A stretch of 52,904 nucleotides of DNA from positions 1 through 52,904 of the forward strand of contig JACPAL010000005.1 of the NCBI GenBank assembly GCA_016180855.1, written 5' to 3'. The notes under the pieces were generated by a model, which was given only the letters and a program-made list of their open reading frames with translations, made no database searches and was not told the origin of the DNA. This stretch comes from Deltaproteobacteria bacterium. GTDB lineage: Bacteria > UBA10199 > JACPAL01. A program made the position numbers and the translations under genes. Positions 32,629 through 41,668 of the stretch are shown here, one piece after another (within the stretch, counting starts at the first letter, position 1; each line of letters opens with the position of its first letter).

Positions 32629-33949
32629 ATAGAACCTGCGATATGGCGTGGGCGACTGTTCGGGGAAGACTCACCCCGCCCAGATAATTCCCAACCAATT
32701 TTAAGGATTGGAGTGTACGAAGTTCTTGAGAAATAGCCTCCAGGATCCGGTTGTGTCCAAGATTGTATTGGGGGATGGCTGCGGTATGTCGGCGTAGTTC
32801 CAGAAGATCGATCGTTTCATGGAGTGAGAGGACCGAAGAGGTCTCATCGAGGATCTTTTGAACAAGCCGGTCTCTCTCCTCCTCAACGATTTGTCGGTTT
32901 CTCGCCCCTCCGGCGTAGACGGTAACATAGTGATGCTGTTTATCGGTAAAAAGGGAAGGGAAGGAGCTGGAGTTCCAAAGAATGCCGAGGATCTGACGCT
33001 TTTCGGCGGTGGGGATCAGAAGCCCGAAGCCAGAGAGCCGGTTTTTCTCGTTTCGCCTGATCCGGAGGTGTGCGGTGACAAGCGGGGCATACTGGACCTG
33101 CCAGAGAAGATCGGCGAGAGAAGGGGTCTGGTTTTGAAATAATCGGGCAGCCTCATAGGCGGGGACGGCGAGATACAATTTTTCCGTTTCGTAAGTCGCC
33201 TTGTTCGTCAAGACCTGAAATCCCCGTGGCAGGCGAACAATTGATTGTACCGCCTCGTTTCGATGAAAATTCTCTTCCCCCATTTTTGAGGAGGCCTCCG
33301 CAAAAATGGAACCGAGCCCTCCTCGTATCTGATAGAGTGAGGAGGGAGGACCTCCTGTTTTTTTCTTACGGATGAGATGCCGGAGCAGAGAGCCGGATTT
33401 GATTTCAGCCTCCCTCATGGTGGGAAAGGCGGCGTCCAGTGAGAGCTGTGAGGAGTCTCCGGCAAAAATTCCGGAGACAAACGGATCGGCGAACGATTGG
33501 GCCGTCTCCCGCCCGAAGTGCCTTAAGAAAAAATCGAAGACCGATTCCTCCCCCTGTTGTCGGGGAGAGGCATAAAACAGCTCTCTCAAAAAACGAAACT
33601 TTCCGTTCCAGGAGAGGGCGTCGGTTGTGAACAATTCAAACGGATTCGAGGGGAGGCGGCTTATCTGACCTCGTTTGAGGATGAACCGTTGTTTGGCCTC
33701 CGGAGCGGGGGAGAGCAACGAATCCTTCATCCCGAGTGCTTCAATCATCTCCAGGATCATCGGAGGTTCTGCCAAGAAGGAGGAGGGTCCCATCTCAAGC
33801 AATCCTCCGGAGATTCGCTTTGTCTCCACCTTGCCGCCGAGTCGTGGTGAAGATTCAAGGAGGAGAAACTCCTCTTTCTTTTTCCAAAGGCAGAGGGCGA
33901 CGGTCACTCCCGCGATACCGCCTCCCACGATCAAGGAACGGATTTTCAT
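32618..33949 (-). CDS. hemY: protoporphyrinogen oxidase (HemY-type)
   Basis: 443 aa from ATG 33949 (MKIRSLIVGGG), with GGGGA upstream. A FAD-binding dinucleotide motif (VGGGIAGVTVALCL), LLESSPRLGGKVET, a GPSSFLAEP segment, FADPFVSGIFAGD and the C-terminal GNYLGGVSLPRTVA fit the oxygen-dependent HemY/PPOX family. It oxidises protoporphyrinogen to protoporphyrin in haem synthesis, or coproporphyrinogen in some lineages. The last residues (LWDC) and the TGA come from the repeat at 32488-32628, so the natural C-terminus has been replaced. Confidence 0.92.
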   Translation of the reverse strand: MKIRSLIVGGGIAGVTVALCLWKKKEEFLLLESSPRLGGKVETKRISGGLLEMGPSSFLAEPPMILEMIEALGMKDSLLSPAPEAKQRFILKRGQISRLPSNPFELFTTDALSWNGKFRFLRELFYASPRQQGEESVFDFFLRHFGRETAQSFADPFVSGIFAGDSSQLSLDAAFPTMREAEIKSGSLLRHLIRKKKTGGPPSSLYQIRGGLGSIFAEASSKMGEENFHRNEAVQSIVRLPRGFQVLTNKATYETEKLYLAVPAYEAARLFQNQTPSLADLLWQVQYAPLVTAHLRIRRNEKNRLSGFGLLIPTAEKRQILGILWNSSSFPSLFTDKQHHYVTVYAGGARNRQIVEEERDRLVQKILDETSSVLSLHETIDLLELRRHTAAIPQYNLGHNRILEAISQELRTLQSLKLVGNYLGGVSLPRTVAHAISQVLWDC

Positions 33950-34021
33950 TGAAGTCCCCACTTTTTCACCCCTTGTCTCCTTCTGGTCTGATCAGGCTCA
34001 TCTAGTCGACTGATCTCCATC

Positions 34022-34915
34022 ATGTCGATTGTTCCTGAATACAACCAGAATGAATTTACCATGTATCCCATCCTGGAGCGGGAGGTGTTGGCCCCTTCTA
34101 CCTATCTTTACATTCTTAAGGCAACGGATCTGTCTCGTGCCTGTCAGCCGGGTCAATTTGTGATTGTCCGTCTTCGAAAAGGGGGAGAGAGGATCCCCCT
34201 GACGATTGCCGATTTCGATCGTGAACGAGGCACGATTACGCTTGTTGTTAAAGTGATCGGAAAGACGACGGCCGAGATGGCGACTTTTGAGAGGGGAAGT
34301 TTTCTTCTGGATTGTGTGGGGCCGCTGGGACAACCGACCGAAGTTTTGCCGCTTAATCATGTCGTTCTTGTTGGTGGTGGGCTGGGGGTTGCCCCTCTCT
34401 TTCCGATTCTTCGCGGATTTCACGAGGCGGGTTCTTACCTCACGACAATCCTTGGCTTTCGATCCAAAAAGGATGCCTTTTGGGAGGGGAAATTTACCCG
34501 TTTCAGCGACCGACTTCTCCTCATGACAGAGGACGGTTCGTCCGGAGAGAAGGGAACGACGGTCGATGGGCTTCGTGACCTTGTTGACAAAAGTCCGATC
34601 GATCGGGTCATCACCATCGGTCCGCTGGCGATGATGCAGGCGATTGCCGAGGTGACGCGACCGTGGAAAATAACCACGATCGCCTCGATCAATCCGATCA
34701 TGGTTGACGGGATCGGGATGTGTGGCTCCTGCCGCGTGAGAATGGGGGAACAGGTTCTCTTTGCCTGCGTCGACGGTCCCGACATGGATGCCCACCAGGT
34801 TGATTTTGAAGAGCTTAAGATCCGTCAATGCCGCTTTCAGGTTGAAGAGAGGGAGGCGTATCGGCGCTATCAGGAAGACTGCGGATTGCGCCAGAAAGGG
34901 ATGTTGTCCTCATGA
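34022..34915 (+). CDS. FAD/NAD-binding, [2Fe-2S] subunit of NAD(P)H:ferredoxin oxidoreductase (NfnA/SudB-like)
   Basis: 297 aa (an alternative start is ATG 34061). An FAD-binding barrel (PGQFVIVR, RIPLTIADFD) precedes an NAD-binding domain (VGGGLGVAPLFPI). The C-terminal Cys cluster GIGMCGSCRV...FACVDGPDMDAHQVDF binds a [2Fe-2S] cluster, as in the small subunit of NfnAB or sulfide dehydrogenase. It pairs with the next gene (4-nt overlap). First gene of a seven-gene redox operon. Confidence 0.9.
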   Translation: MSIVPEYNQNEFTMYPILEREVLAPSTYLYILKATDLSRACQPGQFVIVRLRKGGERIPLTIADFDRERGTITLVVKVIGKTTAEMATFERGSFLLDCVGPLGQPTEVLPLNHVVLVGGGLGVAPLFPILRGFHEAGSYLTTILGFRSKKDAFWEGKFTRFSDRLLLMTEDGSSGEKGTTVDGLRDLVDKSPIDRVITIGPLAMMQAIAEVTRPWKITTIASINPIMVDGIGMCGSCRVRMGEQVLFACVDGPDMDAHQVDFEELKIRQCRFQVEEREAYRRYQEDCGLRQKGMLSS

Positions 34916-36372
34916 CCGGGGTACCGAAAAAACTGAAACCTCAAAGAATTTTGATGAGGGAGATCTTCGCCTCCATCCGTTTAAAGAGTTTTGAGGAGGT
35001 GAATGAAGGGTACACCTTTGAGATGGCGCGTGAAGAGGCGACACGGTGTCTTTTCTGTAAAAAGCCGCTCTGTATCCAGGGCTGTCCCGTTGGCATCGAT
35101 ATTCCGGGGTTCATTCGAAAGATTGTTGAGAACGATCTTCCAGCCGCCCATTCGGTTCTTCGGGAATCGAATCCACTCCCGGCGGTCTGCGGTCGCGTTT
35201 GTCCCCAGGAGACGCAATGTGAGGCGAAGTGTGTGGTTGGCCGAAAGGGAGACCCTGTCGCCATCGGATGGCTTGAGCGCTTTGTCGGTGATTGGGGGAT
35301 TGATAACCTTCACGAACATGAAAAAAAATTGTCTCGTCAGGAGAGCGGCAAGGTCGCCATTATTGGATCGGGCCCTGCCGGGCTTGCCTGCGCCCATGAT
35401 CTTGCGCGTGCGGGTCTCTCGGTCACCATTTTTGAAGCATTGCACGAGGCGGGTGGCGTTCTTGCCTACGGGATCCCCGCTTTTCGTCTTCGGAGAAGAG
35501 TTGTTTACGAGGAGATCAGTGCCTTGCAGAGACTCGGTGTTCATTTTGAATTTAATGTCCTCATCGGTCGTCTGTTTACGATTGAACAGCTCCTGAAGGA
35601 GAAAGGATTTCAAGCGGTCTTTATCGGGACGGGGGCCGGTCTTCCCAAGTTTATGGGAATTCCGGGGGAGTATTTGTGCGGTGTGATGAGTGCCAACGAA
35701 TTTTTGACACGGGCCAACCTGATGCATGGCACCGATCATCGTGATACGCCTGTCGGCATGGGGAAAACGGTTGCGGTGATCGGTGCGGGGAATACGGCCC
35801 TCGATTCAGCGCGGATTGCGCTGCGCCTTGGGGCCTCCCGCGTCCAGATTGTCTATCGGCGGACGGAAAAAGAGTCGCCGGCTCGGATCGAAGAGTTGCG
35901 GCATGCGAAAGAGGAGGGGATCGATTTTCAATGGTTGACCAATCCGGTAGCGCTTGTGGGGGATGCGGTGGGACGTTTGACCGGAATGAAATGTGTCCGG
36001 ATGGAGCTCGGAGCGCCGGATGAAAGTGGCCGTCGGGCACCCAGACCGGTTCCTGGTTCTGAATTTTTGATCGATCTTGATACGGTCATCTATGCCCTGG
36101 GGACCGTTGCCAATCCGATCATCGGCCGGACGACTTTAGGACTGAAGACCAATCGATGGGGATATATCGAGATTGATCCGGAAACTGCGATGACCTCGCT
36201 CCCCGGTGTCTTTGCGGGGGGAGATATTGTGACAGGAGCCGCGACCGTTATCCTGGCGCTTGGAGCCGGCCGGCGTGCCGCCCGTGGAATTTTGAGCTAC
36301 ATTGAGAAATTAAAAACATCTGTCTTGCCAGGGAGAGAGGAGGGGGATCGTTATGCCATCTCAGTGTCCTAA
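34912..36372 (+). CDS. NfnB/SudA/GltD-like NADPH-binding oxidoreductase subunit
   Basis: 486 aa. The N-terminal Fe-S region has CLFCKKPLCIQGCPV and CGRVCPQETQCEAKCVVG. FAD (AIIGSGPAGLACAHDLARAG) and NADPH (VIGAGNTALDSARIALRLGA) folds and a GVFAGGDIVTGAATVI end motif follow. The protein is annotated in different genomes as glutamate synthase small chain, SudA or NfnB. Pairing with the SudB/NfnA-like neighbour favours NAD(P)H:ferredoxin transhydrogenation, possibly bifurcating; no glutamate synthase large subunit is present. It overlaps the next gene by 20 nt. Confidence 0.9.
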   Translation: MTGVPKKLKPQRILMREIFASIRLKSFEEVNEGYTFEMAREEATRCLFCKKPLCIQGCPVGIDIPGFIRKIVENDLPAAHSVLRESNPLPAVCGRVCPQETQCEAKCVVGRKGDPVAIGWLERFVGDWGIDNLHEHEKKLSRQESGKVAIIGSGPAGLACAHDLARAGLSVTIFEALHEAGGVLAYGIPAFRLRRRVVYEEISALQRLGVHFEFNVLIGRLFTIEQLLKEKGFQAVFIGTGAGLPKFMGIPGEYLCGVMSANEFLTRANLMHGTDHRDTPVGMGKTVAVIGAGNTALDSARIALRLGASRVQIVYRRTEKESPARIEELRHAKEEGIDFQWLTNPVALVGDAVGRLTGMKCVRMELGAPDESGRRAPRPVPGSEFLIDLDTVIYALGTVANPIIGRTTLGLKTNRWGYIEIDPETAMTSLPGVFAGGDIVTGAATVILALGAGRRAARGILSYIEKLKTSVLPGREEGDRYAISVS

Positions 36373-36979
36373 ATGCCATGAAGTGCTGGACGAGGATTAT
36401 GTCTGTTGTGCTGGTGTTGAGTTCCAGTGGCGATGCAAAGACTGTTGTAAACGGAGTCGGGGATTTGCCATCCCGTTTGGCCAGTGTGAGTTGTGCGGAG
36501 GGAGTCTTGAAAAAATCTGTGAGGAATCTCCCTCCGATGCAAGAATCGCTATTCTGCAGGAGGCGTTTCAGATTGAGGTGGGCAGCAGTCTCTTTTATCA
36601 GCGTCTTGCCGAGGCGGTTGATGATCCGGAATCGGCCGACTTCTTTGAGGAGATGGCCGAGATGGAGAGGGAACATGCGTCAGAACTTAGCAAAAAATAC
36701 CATCTTCACCTGGGAGACAGGGTCTTTCAGGACACCGGTCGACCGCTCCCCTATCCGTTTTTTGAGGACCTTTGTTTCTTTAACGAATCGGGGGAGATCC
36801 GTCGTCTCTTTGATTGCGCGATTCGACTCGAGAAAAAGACCCTGACATTTTTTGAGAACAAGGTGCCATTGATCCCGGAGGGGCGTGAGAGAGAACTCTA
36901 TCAAGAACTTGCGGCCGAAGAGAGGGAACATATTGTACTCCTGGAATCGAGGAGGGACCGAACAGGAGGGGTTCTATGA
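36353..36979 (+). CDS. rubrerythrin-like ferritin-fold protein with N-terminal Cys-rich domain
   Basis: 208 aa with a very strong ribosome site (GAGAGGAGGGGG). The N-terminus has three Cys groups (CPKC, CCAG, CKDC plus CELCGG), a rubredoxin or zinc-ribbon type metal site. The rest is a four-helix ferritin fold with E-x2-E-R-E-H repeats (EMEREHASEL, AAEEREHIVLL), which bind a di-iron site. It likely reduces peroxide or protects the oxygen-sensitive ferredoxin enzymes of the operon. Confidence 0.82.
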   Translation: MPSQCPKCHEVLDEDYVCCAGVEFQWRCKDCCKRSRGFAIPFGQCELCGGSLEKICEESPSDARIAILQEAFQIEVGSSLFYQRLAEAVDDPESADFFEEMAEMEREHASELSKKYHLHLGDRVFQDTGRPLPYPFFEDLCFFNESGEIRRLFDCAIRLEKKTLTFFENKVPLIPEGRERELYQELAAEEREHIVLLESRRDRTGGVL

Positions 36980-38259
36980 CGAAACTTTTGATCACCGATG
37001 AGCGAACGGGGCGGAAGTACGAGGTGCCAGTCCATGACGGGACGGTCGACGGGAAGGTCTTCCACAGTATTCGTACGAACGGGTCAGACCCGGGGCTCCT
37101 CGTCTACGACCCCGCCTATTTTAATACGGCTGCCTGCCGGAGTTCCGTGACCTATATTGACGGGGATCGCGGGATTCTCCTCTATCGCGGCTACCCGATT
37201 GAACAGCTCGCAGAGAAGAGCCACTACCTGGAGGTTGCCTGCCTGCTCATTCATGGTGAGTTGCCGACACAAAACGCCCTTGCCCGATGGACGGAACAGG
37301 TAACGGTCCACACGATGCTCCACGAGAACTTGAAGAAATTTATGGATGGTTTTCTCTACGATGCCCACCCGATGGGTATTTTGGTCAGCACGCTGGCGGC
37401 CCTCTCCACCTTTTATAAGGATGCCAAGCAGGTGGAGGATCCCGAAGTAAGGCGTCTTCAGATGATCCGGTTGATTGGCAAGATGATCACGCTGGCGGCC
37501 TACAGTTATCGGCACAGCATGGGGCTTCCTTATGTGATGCCAGATAATGATCTCTCTTATGCGGGGAATTTTCTCAGCATGATGTTCAAGATGGCGGAAC
37601 CTAAATACAAGCCGCACCCCGTACTCGAGAGGGCACTCGACATGCTGTTTGTCCTGCATGCCGATCATGAACAGAACGCCAGTACGAGTGTCATGCGGAG
37701 TGCCGGGAGTACGCGCGGGGATCCGTTTACGACAACGGCGGCCGCGGCTGCGACGCTTTATGGCCCACTTCATGGGGGGGCGAACGAGGCGGTCTTGAAG
37801 ATGCTCCGTGAGATCGATTCGGTTAAAAATGTGCCGGAATTTTTGAAAAAAGTTGTTTCTGGTGAGCGGCGCCTGAGCGGTTTTGGACATCGGGTTTACA
37901 AGAACTACGATCCACGCGGAAGGATCATCAAACGGATGGCGTATGAGGTGTTTGAGGTGACCGGAAAAAATCCGTTGCTTGATATTGCCCTTGAGCTGGA
38001 ACGGATCGCCCTCCAGGACGACTATTTTGTGAGCCGTAAGCTTTACCCTAATGTTGATTTCTATTCCGGGCTTATCTACCAGTCGATGAAATTTCCGGTG
38101 GAGATGTTTCCGGTCCTTTTTGCGATTGGTCGGACGGCTGGTTGGTTGGCCCAGTGGGAGGAGATGATCCAGGATTCGGAACAGAAGATTGCAAGGCCGC
38201 GCCAGATCTATACCGGTGCGCCGCTTCGCGAATATCAATTGATCGGAAAGAGGGGCTAG
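36976..38259 (+). CDS. gltA: citrate synthase
   Basis: 427 aa. It condenses oxaloacetate and acetyl-CoA. Family motifs: YIDGDRGILLYRGYPIEQLA, the catalytic-site HGGANEAVLKML, GFGHRVYKNYDPRG and a VDFYSGLIYQ segment. Length is that of hexameric type II enzymes. It overlaps the rubrerythrin-like gene by 4 nt and the next ATG follows its stop directly. The link to a 2-oxoacid:ferredoxin oxidoreductase suggests acetyl-CoA supply from pyruvate, or CO2-fixing use in reverse. Confidence 0.95.
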   Translation: MTKLLITDERTGRKYEVPVHDGTVDGKVFHSIRTNGSDPGLLVYDPAYFNTAACRSSVTYIDGDRGILLYRGYPIEQLAEKSHYLEVACLLIHGELPTQNALARWTEQVTVHTMLHENLKKFMDGFLYDAHPMGILVSTLAALSTFYKDAKQVEDPEVRRLQMIRLIGKMITLAAYSYRHSMGLPYVMPDNDLSYAGNFLSMMFKMAEPKYKPHPVLERALDMLFVLHADHEQNASTSVMRSAGSTRGDPFTTTAAAAATLYGPLHGGANEAVLKMLREIDSVKNVPEFLKKVVSGERRLSGFGHRVYKNYDPRGRIIKRMAYEVFEVTGKNPLLDIALELERIALQDDYFVSRKLYPNVDFYSGLIYQSMKFPVEMFPVLFAIGRTAGWLAQWEEMIQDSEQKIARPRQIYTGAPLREYQLIGKRG

Positions 38260-39210
38260 ATGGTACTTCAAAGCGGCATTTTGGGACGTCTGGAGGAAGG
38301 GGCAACGATTGACCTTCGGGCCGATGGGAAGGCGGGGAGTGGTCTTGTGATGATCCTCCAGACCTTTGCCGATGCGGTCTCCCGTGGAGGGATCTATCAA
38401 TCGCAGGAGTGGCCGTTTTTCAGCTCGGCCCGGAAGGGGGCGAACGTCAGGGTTTTTTTAAGGATCGGGAAGGGGCCTATCCATGTGACCTGCCAGATCG
38501 AGAGACCGGACATCGCTGTTTTGGTGACGGAAAGAACGGGAACCGAGATCGATTTTGCCGGTGGGATGTCGGATGGGTTCTACGTTATCAATACGGAGCG
38601 CTCTCCCCTGGAGATCGCCAAATCGTTTCAACTGCGTGGAGAGATTTTTACGGTGGCCGGGGATCGATTGGGGCAAGAGTTTCTTGGACGTCCGATTCCA
38701 AACATCTCCGTTCTGGCTGCCTTGCAGAAGGCACTACCGCTGATCTCGGTTGAGCAGCTCCTTGAGGCGTTGACGGAGACCGGTCGGAAAAGGAGACTTG
38801 CGGATCGCTATCTCTTGGCGAATCAGAGCTGTTTCCGCTCCTCTTTAAAGGAGGTTCGTCACGCAACAGTTTTGGGGGAGGAGGGCTGGACCCATCCGCT
38901 TCCCGCTTTTGCAGGGTATAGAGGATATCCGATTGGGGGACAGAGCCGGCTTCGGACGAGTCTCACGAATCAGACTGCCAATTATGCCCCGCCGGGGAGA
39001 AGGCTCGTTTTTAGTGATCCGCTCGATCGATGTAATGGTTGTAGTCTCTGTATTTTTAATTGCCCGGAGGGGATCATCGAATTTGAGCCGCATGAAAAGC
39101 TCGGAGTTCGTGTGACGGGTGCCAAGTCGAACCAGTTTTGCAAATTGTGCCGGGAATGTATTGAGGTCTGCCCGGTTGAGCTGTTTTCTGAGATGAGGGA
39201 AGGGGCCTGA
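38260..39210 (+). CDS. 2-oxoacid:ferredoxin oxidoreductase, fused gamma and ferredoxin-like delta part
   Basis: 316 aa. Residues about 10-180 form a gamma-subunit fold (a GKAGSGLVMILQTFADA start). The C-terminal part has two [4Fe-4S] motifs, CNGCSLCIFNCPE and CKLCRECIEVCPVE, the delta-type ferredoxin module. It begins right after the citrate synthase stop and is followed after 3 nt by the alpha subunit. Confidence 0.88.
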   Translation: MVLQSGILGRLEEGATIDLRADGKAGSGLVMILQTFADAVSRGGIYQSQEWPFFSSARKGANVRVFLRIGKGPIHVTCQIERPDIAVLVTERTGTEIDFAGGMSDGFYVINTERSPLEIAKSFQLRGEIFTVAGDRLGQEFLGRPIPNISVLAALQKALPLISVEQLLEALTETGRKRRLADRYLLANQSCFRSSLKEVRHATVLGEEGWTHPLPAFAGYRGYPIGGQSRLRTSLTNQTANYAPPGRRLVFSDPLDRCNGCSLCIFNCPEGIIEFEPHEKLGVRVTGAKSNQFCKLCRECIEVCPVELFSEMREGA

Positions 39211-39213
39211 AAG

Positions 39214-40533
39214 ATGCGGTTCAATCAGAAAGAGACAGAATTATTGCATGGCAAGTCATTTGCCGAGGTTGTTGATCTTGATTTGCTACGACGCTTACAC
39301 CCTCCTCTCTATGAGAAGGCGACACAGGTGCAGAAGGACGGGAACGAGGCGGCCGCGATCGCCTCACTCCAGTTTTGGCGATCACCGATCTACGCCGGTT
39401 TTCCGATCACCCCCTCCACCAAGTGGCTTGAAACGATTGCTGCCAAGATTCACAGTGGAAAATTTGTGATCGATCTGAATGGACGGAGGGTCAGCACCAA
39501 AAAGATCAAGCAGTTGGAGGCGGAGCATGCGGTTGCTGATTATATGGTGGGAGCGGCGGCTGCCTGCAGGGACCTCCTCTTTATTACTGCTACCTCGTCG
39601 GTCGGACTCGACCATATGACCGAGACGACAAAATCGATCGGTTCGAGCGGTCTCGGGAATGTCATGCTCATCAATGTTTGTCGGGCGACCGCCAACTATC
39701 CGCTTTGCATTGAAGGAGATCCTTCCGATACTTTTGGACACCGGGATGACGGTTGGATCCAGGTCGTTTGTCGGGGGAAACAACAGATTTACGATACCCT
39801 CCTTCAACTCCCCTGTGTCGGGATGAATCCGGATGTCCTGATCCCGACGATGCCGGCCTATTACGGGATTAAAGACAGTCATCGGAGCGAGGTCTTTCAG
39901 GTGGAACCGGATCGCAAGATCCATGAGTTTCAGGACTTTCTGATTCCGAACCGATCCCCTCTCCCCGGCTTGATTGACGGAGATACCTCCATGGGAAACT
40001 GCGTGACCAGCGAGCATTTTCAGGGATTCAAGTGGGGGCAGAAAAAACGGATTGAACGGGTCCTCGGGGTTCTTGAGACGGTGGCCAGAGGTTTTGAGGG
40101 TTGTTTTGGCCGTCCCGGGATTTCCCCCTTTGAGGAGTATTTTATAGAAGATCATCCCTCCCGAATTTTGGTCACGATGGGACCCGATTCCGGAACGGCG
40201 TACGAGGTTGTAAGACAAAAGAGAAAAAAGGGAGAGAGGATCGGACTGCTTGTTGTCCGCCTCCTCACTCCGTTTCCTTCGGCTCATCTGCGGGAGATTC
40301 TCAAATCGGCGGAGGTTATTGGCGTTGTGAACAACGCCTTTCAGACGGAACGTGGTCACCTGACCGCTTTGGTCAGCGATGCGTTGTCGGGGTTGCCCAT
40401 CAAGGTCACCGGGCTTTTTGCCGGATTGGGTGGTGCCGATATCTCCGTCGGTTCCTGGGAGAAGATCGTCTCATTGCTCTCGGGGGATGAGGAATCGGAC
40501 GGACGTTTTGTCCATCAGGGGGTCGTTGTATGA
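39214..40533 (+). CDS. 2-oxoacid:ferredoxin oxidoreductase alpha subunit
   Basis: 439 aa. Contains the pyrimidine-binding-domain pattern (AGFPITPSTKWLETIA), ITATSSVGLDHMTE, NVCRATANYPLC and the regulatory and CoA-domain segment GPDSGTAYEVVRQKRKKGERIGLLVVRLLTPFP. With the beta and gamma/delta subunits it oxidises a 2-oxoacid (pyruvate or 2-oxoglutarate; not resolvable here) to acyl-CoA, reducing ferredoxin. The N-terminal ~55 residues before the domain are longer than in many homologues. Confidence 0.9.
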   Translation: MRFNQKETELLHGKSFAEVVDLDLLRRLHPPLYEKATQVQKDGNEAAAIASLQFWRSPIYAGFPITPSTKWLETIAAKIHSGKFVIDLNGRRVSTKKIKQLEAEHAVADYMVGAAAACRDLLFITATSSVGLDHMTETTKSIGSSGLGNVMLINVCRATANYPLCIEGDPSDTFGHRDDGWIQVVCRGKQQIYDTLLQLPCVGMNPDVLIPTMPAYYGIKDSHRSEVFQVEPDRKIHEFQDFLIPNRSPLPGLIDGDTSMGNCVTSEHFQGFKWGQKKRIERVLGVLETVARGFEGCFGRPGISPFEEYFIEDHPSRILVTMGPDSGTAYEVVRQKRKKGERIGLLVVRLLTPFPSAHLREILKSAEVIGVVNNAFQTERGHLTALVSDALSGLPIKVTGLFAGLGGADISVGSWEKIVSLLSGDEESDGRFVHQGVVV

Positions 40534-41567
40534 GTATGACGAAGACCAGGCCTGTGATTCCCTACAAGGAGCTTGCCAAAAAACAGAGTTGCTTCAGGCC
40601 GGGCTCGACCCTTTGTGTCGGTTGTATGGAGTCGATCGCCTTTCAGGATATTGGCCGTGCGACTGATAACGGGGTTAAAACAATTTATTCGATGGGGACC
40701 TTCTGTGGCGAGGTCTCGACCCTTTTCTGGCCCCATGTTATTGCCTGGGGTCGTGGGGATCAGGAGCCGGAGCGATTTGAGGACTCCTTCTCCATTATTC
40801 ACAATGTCTTTGAGTCGGCGCCGACCGTGGCGGAGGGGATACGCGATACAGCCGACCTCCTGTTCGATCTGGGGGCGTTGAAAAAGCCGATTCAGGTCAT
40901 TGCCAATTCCGGTGACGGGGGGGCGCTTGTGATCGGGCTCCGATCGCTTCTCCACACGATTGCGCGCCGTACCCGGATTACGATTGTTGTGCTGATCAAC
41001 GAGTTTTTTGCGAACACCGGGTTTCAGTATGCGGTGACAGCAACGCCTCACTCAGAGACCTCGACAACACCGGCGGGTGACTGGATCCATGGAAACAGTG
41101 CAGAACCGATCAATCACATCGGTCTTGCACTTATGGCGGGGGCTGGTTTTGTTGCCCAGGTCTCTCCCGCGTTTCCTAAGGATTTTACCGAGGCGTGCGA
41201 AAAGGCGTTGGCCTGTTCGGAGACGGCGGTCCTTTTTATTCCGTCTCCTTGTATTGCCGGGTGGAAGTTTGAAGAGGGGCGAACCATTGAACTGGCAAAA
41301 CTTGCTGCCGAGTCGGGAATATTCCCCCTCTTTATAAAGGAGAAGGGGAAGGAGGGGAGGGTGCGCCCGGCCTCGTCGAATCCCCAGAACAGAACAGCAC
41401 TCCTCCGTTTTTTAGCAGCCCAGCAACGGTTCAATCATCTCGTCCGAGAGGAGAAGGAGGGGAGTCTCGTGATCCTCCCCGGTCGTGAACAGGAGGTTCG
41501 CGAGATAGAGAACTGGACAGACCGAAATATCAAAAGCTTAAGCCGTCTGGCGGAGTGGAATTTTTAA
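40530..41567 (+). CDS. 2-oxoacid:ferredoxin oxidoreductase beta (ThDP-binding) subunit
   Basis: 345 aa, 4-nt overlap with alpha. The ThDP/Mg site is IANSGDGGALVIGLRSLL with LINEFFANTGFQ, near the usual GDG...NxxYxxTG pattern but with Phe for Tyr. A CVGC pair near residue 31 is a cluster-type position (four Cys are not visible there). It ends the operon; no clear terminator follows before the Cyc2-like gene. Confidence 0.9.
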   Translation: MSMTKTRPVIPYKELAKKQSCFRPGSTLCVGCMESIAFQDIGRATDNGVKTIYSMGTFCGEVSTLFWPHVIAWGRGDQEPERFEDSFSIIHNVFESAPTVAEGIRDTADLLFDLGALKKPIQVIANSGDGGALVIGLRSLLHTIARRTRITIVVLINEFFANTGFQYAVTATPHSETSTTPAGDWIHGNSAEPINHIGLALMAGAGFVAQVSPAFPKDFTEACEKALACSETAVLFIPSPCIAGWKFEEGRTIELAKLAAESGIFPLFIKEKGKEGRVRPASSNPQNRTALLRFLAAQQRFNHLVREEKEGSLVILPGREQEVREIENWTDRNIKSLSRLAEWNF

Positions 41568-41600
41568 ACTGACGAGAATTATATTGTCACCTGATCTCAA

Positions 41601-41660
41601 TCATATGTAAACGATTGTTGACAGGAGTAAAAGGCGAAGCAAGAAAAATTTAAAAAAAAG
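41601..41660 (+). promoter_or_regulatory. promoter-like region of the Cyc2-like gene, similar to the feoB upstream region
   Basis: TCATATG (41601-41607) is followed by TTGACA (41618-41623), a good -35 box, and by CAGGAGTAAAAGGC (41622-41635), which matches 13 of 14 bases of the block at 29339-29352. The -10 candidate at 41641-41646 (AAGAAA) is weak. A strong AAAGGAG lies before ATG 41669. Confidence 0.45.
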
Positions 41661-41668
41661 GAGAGTCT

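Noticed and set aside
33998-34828. 276-aa minus-strand frame opposite the NfnA/SudB-like gene
   Set aside because: It is antisense to a gene with clear FAD, NAD and Fe-S motifs; its Arg/His-rich make-up is that of a shadow frame.
34912-36372. Naming this gene glutamate synthase small subunit (gltD)
   Set aside because: No large subunit is nearby and the partner is a SudB/NfnA-like protein, so a ferredoxin:NAD(P)H role is more likely.
37084-38400. 438-aa minus-strand frame opposite citrate synthase
   Set aside because: Antisense shadow of gltA; no recognisable domain.
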